From NCBI GenBank assembly GCA_902836505.1, contig CADFQU010000039.1, positions 1 to 7,624 of the forward strand: a stretch of DNA of 7,624 nucleotides. Direction: 5' to 3'. The first letter of the stretch is position 1. Each line of letters starts with the position of its first letter. The notes under the pieces are model-generated. The model was not told the origin of the DNA. It worked only from the letters and a program-made list of their open reading frames with translations, and searched no databases. The translations under genes were made by a program, and so were the position numbers. Positions 5,990 to 7,624 of this stretch are shown here, piece after piece. This DNA comes from Streptococcaceae bacterium. Lineage in GTDB: Bacteria > Bacillota > Bacilli > Lactobacillales > Streptococcaceae.

Positions 5990-5998
5990 TGTTATAAT
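5990..5998 (+). promoter_or_regulatory. Extended -10 promoter of tatD-rnmV
   Basis: TGTTATAAT gives a perfect -10, TATAAT (5993-5998), with a TG extension (5990-5991). The region 16-17 bases upstream (TGTATT at 5971-5976) is a poor -35. The ATG of tatD is 31 bases further on. Confidence 0.75.
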
Positions 5999-6029
5999 AG
6001 AGTGAGAAAAATCGTAGAAAAGGATCCAT

Positions 6030-6800
6030 ATGCAGATTTTTGATACCCATACTCACCTCAACGTTGAAGAGTTTGCAGGGAGAGAAAAAGAGGAATTAGA
6101 ACTAGCTAAAGAGCTGGGAGTCCATGCCCATAATGTTGTAGGCTTTGATAAACCAACCATCGAACGAGGAATAGCCTTGGCCGACCAGTACCCAGAAATT
6201 TATCTCACTCTTGGTTGGCATCCCACTGAGGCGGGGGACTATAGTCCTGAGGTAGAGGCTTACCTACTGGAACAGTTGAAACATCCAAAAGTTGTTGCTC
6301 TAGGAGAAATCGGTCTGGACTATCACTGGATGACGGCACCAAAAGACGTTCAAGAAAAGGTTTTTCGCCGTCAGATCCAACTGTCCAAGGACTTGGACTT
6401 GCCTTTTGTAGTGCATACGCGTGATGCTCTCGAAGACACTTATGCCATTATCAAGAGTGAAGGGGTGGGTCCACGCGGTGGCATCATGCATTCTTTCTCC
6501 GGTAGCCTAGAAGAGGCCAAGCGCTTCATGGAACTGGGAATGATGATTTCTTTCTCTGGAGTGGTGACGTTTAAGAAGGCGACAGATGTCCAAGAAGCCG
6601 CAACTGGCCTTCCGCTCGATAAGATCTTGGTCGAAACAGATGCTCCTTATTTAGCTCCAGTTCCTAAGCGAGGCCGAGAAAATAAAACAGCCTACACCCG
6701 TTATGTAGTAGACTTTATTGCAGAACTACGTGGCTTGACGGTAGAAGAAGTGGCTCAAGCAACCTATGACAATGCGAGAAAGGTATTTGGCCTTGACTGA
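6030..6800 (+). CDS. tatD: TatD-family metal-dependent hydrolase (DNase)
   Basis: The 256-residue protein shows the complete metal site of the TatD family, a TIM-barrel amidohydrolase-like fold. The residues are His7-x-His9 (DTHTHL), Glu93 (ALGEIGLDYH), His129 (FVVHTRDA), His154 (GIMHSFSG) and Asp204 (VETDAPYL), plus the WHP block at 63-65. Family members are cytoplasmic Mg2+-dependent 3'-5' exonucleases or endonucleases linked to DNA repair and DNA turnover; the family name comes from a tat operon, not from protein export. AAAAGGAT (6018-6025) stands 4 bases before the ATG. Its last 8 bases overlap the start of rnmV, a usual pairing in Firmicutes that points to coupled translation. All key residues are present, so it should be active. 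Confidence 0.95.
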   Translation: MQIFDTHTHLNVEEFAGREKEELELAKELGVHAHNVVGFDKPTIERGIALADQYPEIYLTLGWHPTEAGDYSPEVEAYLLEQLKHPKVVALGEIGLDYHWMTAPKDVQEKVFRRQIQLSKDLDLPFVVHTRDALEDTYAIIKSEGVGPRGGIMHSFSGSLEEAKRFMELGMMISFSGVVTFKKATDVQEAATGLPLDKILVETDAPYLAPVPKRGRENKTAYTRYVVDFIAELRGLTVEEVAQATYDNARKVFGLD

Positions 6801-7362
6801 GAAAAGAAAAATACCAGAAGTGATTGTTGTTGAAGGCAAGGATGATACGGCCAATCTGAAACGCTATTATGAGGTGGATACTTATGAGACACGTGGATCC
6901 GCTATTAATCAGGATGACCTCGAACGAATTGCCACCTTGCAAGAGTTGCGTGGAGTCATTGTCTTTACGGATCCGGATTACAATGGGGAGCGCATTCGTA
7001 AGATCATCATGCAAGAAATTCCGCAGGCCAAGCATGCCTTTTTAAATCGTGGCGAAGCAGTACCAAAATCCAAAACCAAGGGCCGTTCCTTGGGAGTAGA
7101 GCATGCTAGCTTTGAAGACTTAGAAAAGGCCCTAGCTGGACTGGTTGGCTCCTATGAAGATGAGCATTTCTTTGATATTACCAAGACTGATCTGATGCGA
7201 CTCGGCCTGCTAATGGGCAATGACAGTCGCAAACGACGGGAATATCTAGGAGAAGCCTTGCGCATCGGCTATTGCAATGGCAAACAACTGCTCAAACGTT
7301 TGGAGTTGTTTGGGATTTGTTTGTCTGAAATTGAAAATTTCATGAATTCTTATGAGAATTAA
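6793..7362 (+). CDS. rnmV: Ribonuclease M5 (5S rRNA maturase)
   Basis: This 189-residue protein has an N-terminal Toprim domain with the key acidic residues Glu14 (VIVVEGKDDT) and Asp60-Pro-Asp62 (VIVFTDPDYNGERIRK), followed by the RNase M5 blocks VPKSKTKGRSLGVEHAS and DSRKRREYLGEALRIGYCNGKQLLKR. It cleaves both strands of precursor 5S rRNA, in a complex with ribosomal protein L18, to make mature 5S rRNA. The frame is open from ATG 6766, but I favour TTG 6793. GAGAAAGG (6776-6783) sits 9 bases before it, and the resulting start fits the family length. The start overlaps the tatD stop in a different frame. In many Firmicutes rsmA (ksgA) comes next; here it does not. No T-run terminator follows. 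Confidence 0.94.
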   Translation: MTEKRKIPEVIVVEGKDDTANLKRYYEVDTYETRGSAINQDDLERIATLQELRGVIVFTDPDYNGERIRKIIMQEIPQAKHAFLNRGEAVPKSKTKGRSLGVEHASFEDLEKALAGLVGSYEDEHFFDITKTDLMRLGLLMGNDSRKRREYLGEALRIGYCNGKQLLKRLELFGICLSEIENFMNSYEN

Positions 7363-7390
7363 GCATTCGCCTAAAAATGTAAGTAAATTA

Positions 7391-7399
7391 TGATACAAT
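7391..7399 (+). promoter_or_regulatory. Extended -10 promoter of the DUF262 gene
   Basis: TGATACAAT has a TG extension (7391-7392) and a -10 of TACAAT (7394-7399); an overlapping TATGAT (7389-7394) is an alternative. No good -35 is seen 17 bases upstream (CTAAAA). It is 35 bases before the ATG and indicates that the gene is transcribed separately from rnmV. Confidence 0.55.
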
Positions 7400-7434
7400 A
7401 AAAGAAATGATAAAATAATAGAGGACAGAAGATA

Positions 7435-7624
7435 ATGGAATATACTACTATAAGCCATGATGTTGAAACTATAAGTAATAGAATAAGAAGAGGTCAAATT
7501 AAAATGGACTCCGATTTTCAAAGAGGAGAAGTTTGGGCCGTATCTAAAAAGCAAAAATTAATTGATACTATATTACGGGGATGGCCTATTCCTCCCATAC
7601 AGATTGTAAAATTAAAAGATACAG
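7435..7624 (+). CDS. DUF262 (ParB/GmrS-like) protein, N-terminal 63 codons (partial)
   Basis: The frame from ATG 7435 is open to the window's end. GAGGA (7421-7425) lies 9 bases upstream. The residues show the opening signature of DUF262: DFQRGEVW (residues 27-34) followed by LIDTILRGWPIPPIQIVKL (42-60). DUF262 has a ParB/sulfiredoxin-like fold and forms the N-terminal nucleotide-binding half of GmrSD type IV restriction enzymes, SspE-like proteins and many uncharacterised anti-phage proteins, often fused to a DUF1524 HNH nuclease. That half and the expected DGQQR motif lie beyond the edge, so nuclease function is inference. Composition differs from its neighbours: 61 of 190 bases are G or C (32%), and five ATA and four AGA codons occur in 63, while rnmV favours ATT/ATC and CGN. 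This fits recent transfer. Confidence 0.78.
   Translation, partial: MEYTTISHDVETISNRIRRGQIKMDSDFQRGEVWAVSKKQKLIDTILRGWPIPPIQIVKLKDT

Noticed and set aside
5808..6005. Plus-strand open frame of 65 codons over rpmH and its terminator
   Set aside because: It is a shadow frame of rpmH and runs through a perfect terminator hairpin.
6300..7035. Minus-strand open frames (6300-6491, 6715-7035) within tatD and rnmV
   Set aside because: They oppose well-supported coding regions and show no start signals or recognisable protein motifs.
1..7624. CRISPR array, tRNA, rRNA, insertion sequence or prophage genes
   Set aside because: No regularly spaced repeats, cloverleaf sequences, rRNA cores or transposase/integrase motifs were seen on either strand.

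Overview
The window is chromosomal DNA from a Firmicute, almost certainly a Streptococcus of the oral type. The call rests on the run rnpA-yidC-jag followed by rpmH and tatD-rnmV, on protein sequences that read as streptococcal (44-residue L34, Jag with an acidic linker, two-gene-type YidC lipoprotein), on many extended -10 promoters (TGnTATAAT type), and on AG-rich ribosome-binding sites. I cannot name the species from sequence alone.

Left part (1-2730), accessory or strain-variable genes: the last 22 codons of a membrane protein, then three single-gene units on the plus strand. These are an AhpD-like carboxymuconolactone-decarboxylase-family protein, a ten-helix transporter of the TDT/TehA family, and a CPBP-family (Abi) membrane protein whose first glutamate motif is altered. 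Each of the three is closed by a clear intrinsic hairpin terminator, and promoters sit directly next to or inside those terminators.

Middle part (2731-5962), core RNA and membrane biogenesis: rnpA (protein subunit of RNase P), yidC (membrane insertase) and jag/khpB (KH-R3H RNA-binding protein) are tightly spaced behind one promoter. A conserved-looking protein of unknown function follows, and then rpmH (ribosomal protein L34) with its own near-consensus promoter. The rpmH leader can form two directly adjacent 6-bp stems, the second of which places the Shine-Dalgarno in its loop. rpmH ends in a perfect 12-bp stem terminator.

Right part (5963-7362): tatD (metal-dependent nuclease family) and rnmV (5S rRNA maturase RNase M5) overlap by 8 bases and share one promoter. 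In many Firmicutes rsmA/ksgA follows here. Instead the composition drops to about 30% G+C after rnmV (79 of 262 bases by hand count), a new extended -10 promoter appears, and a DUF262 (ParB/GmrS-like) gene begins and runs off the window. This is the best candidate for an inserted defence island, but only its first 63 codons are visible.

No rRNA, tRNA, CRISPR array, insertion sequence or tandem repeat was found. Apart from the DUF262 edge, the window is mostly ordinary housekeeping DNA.
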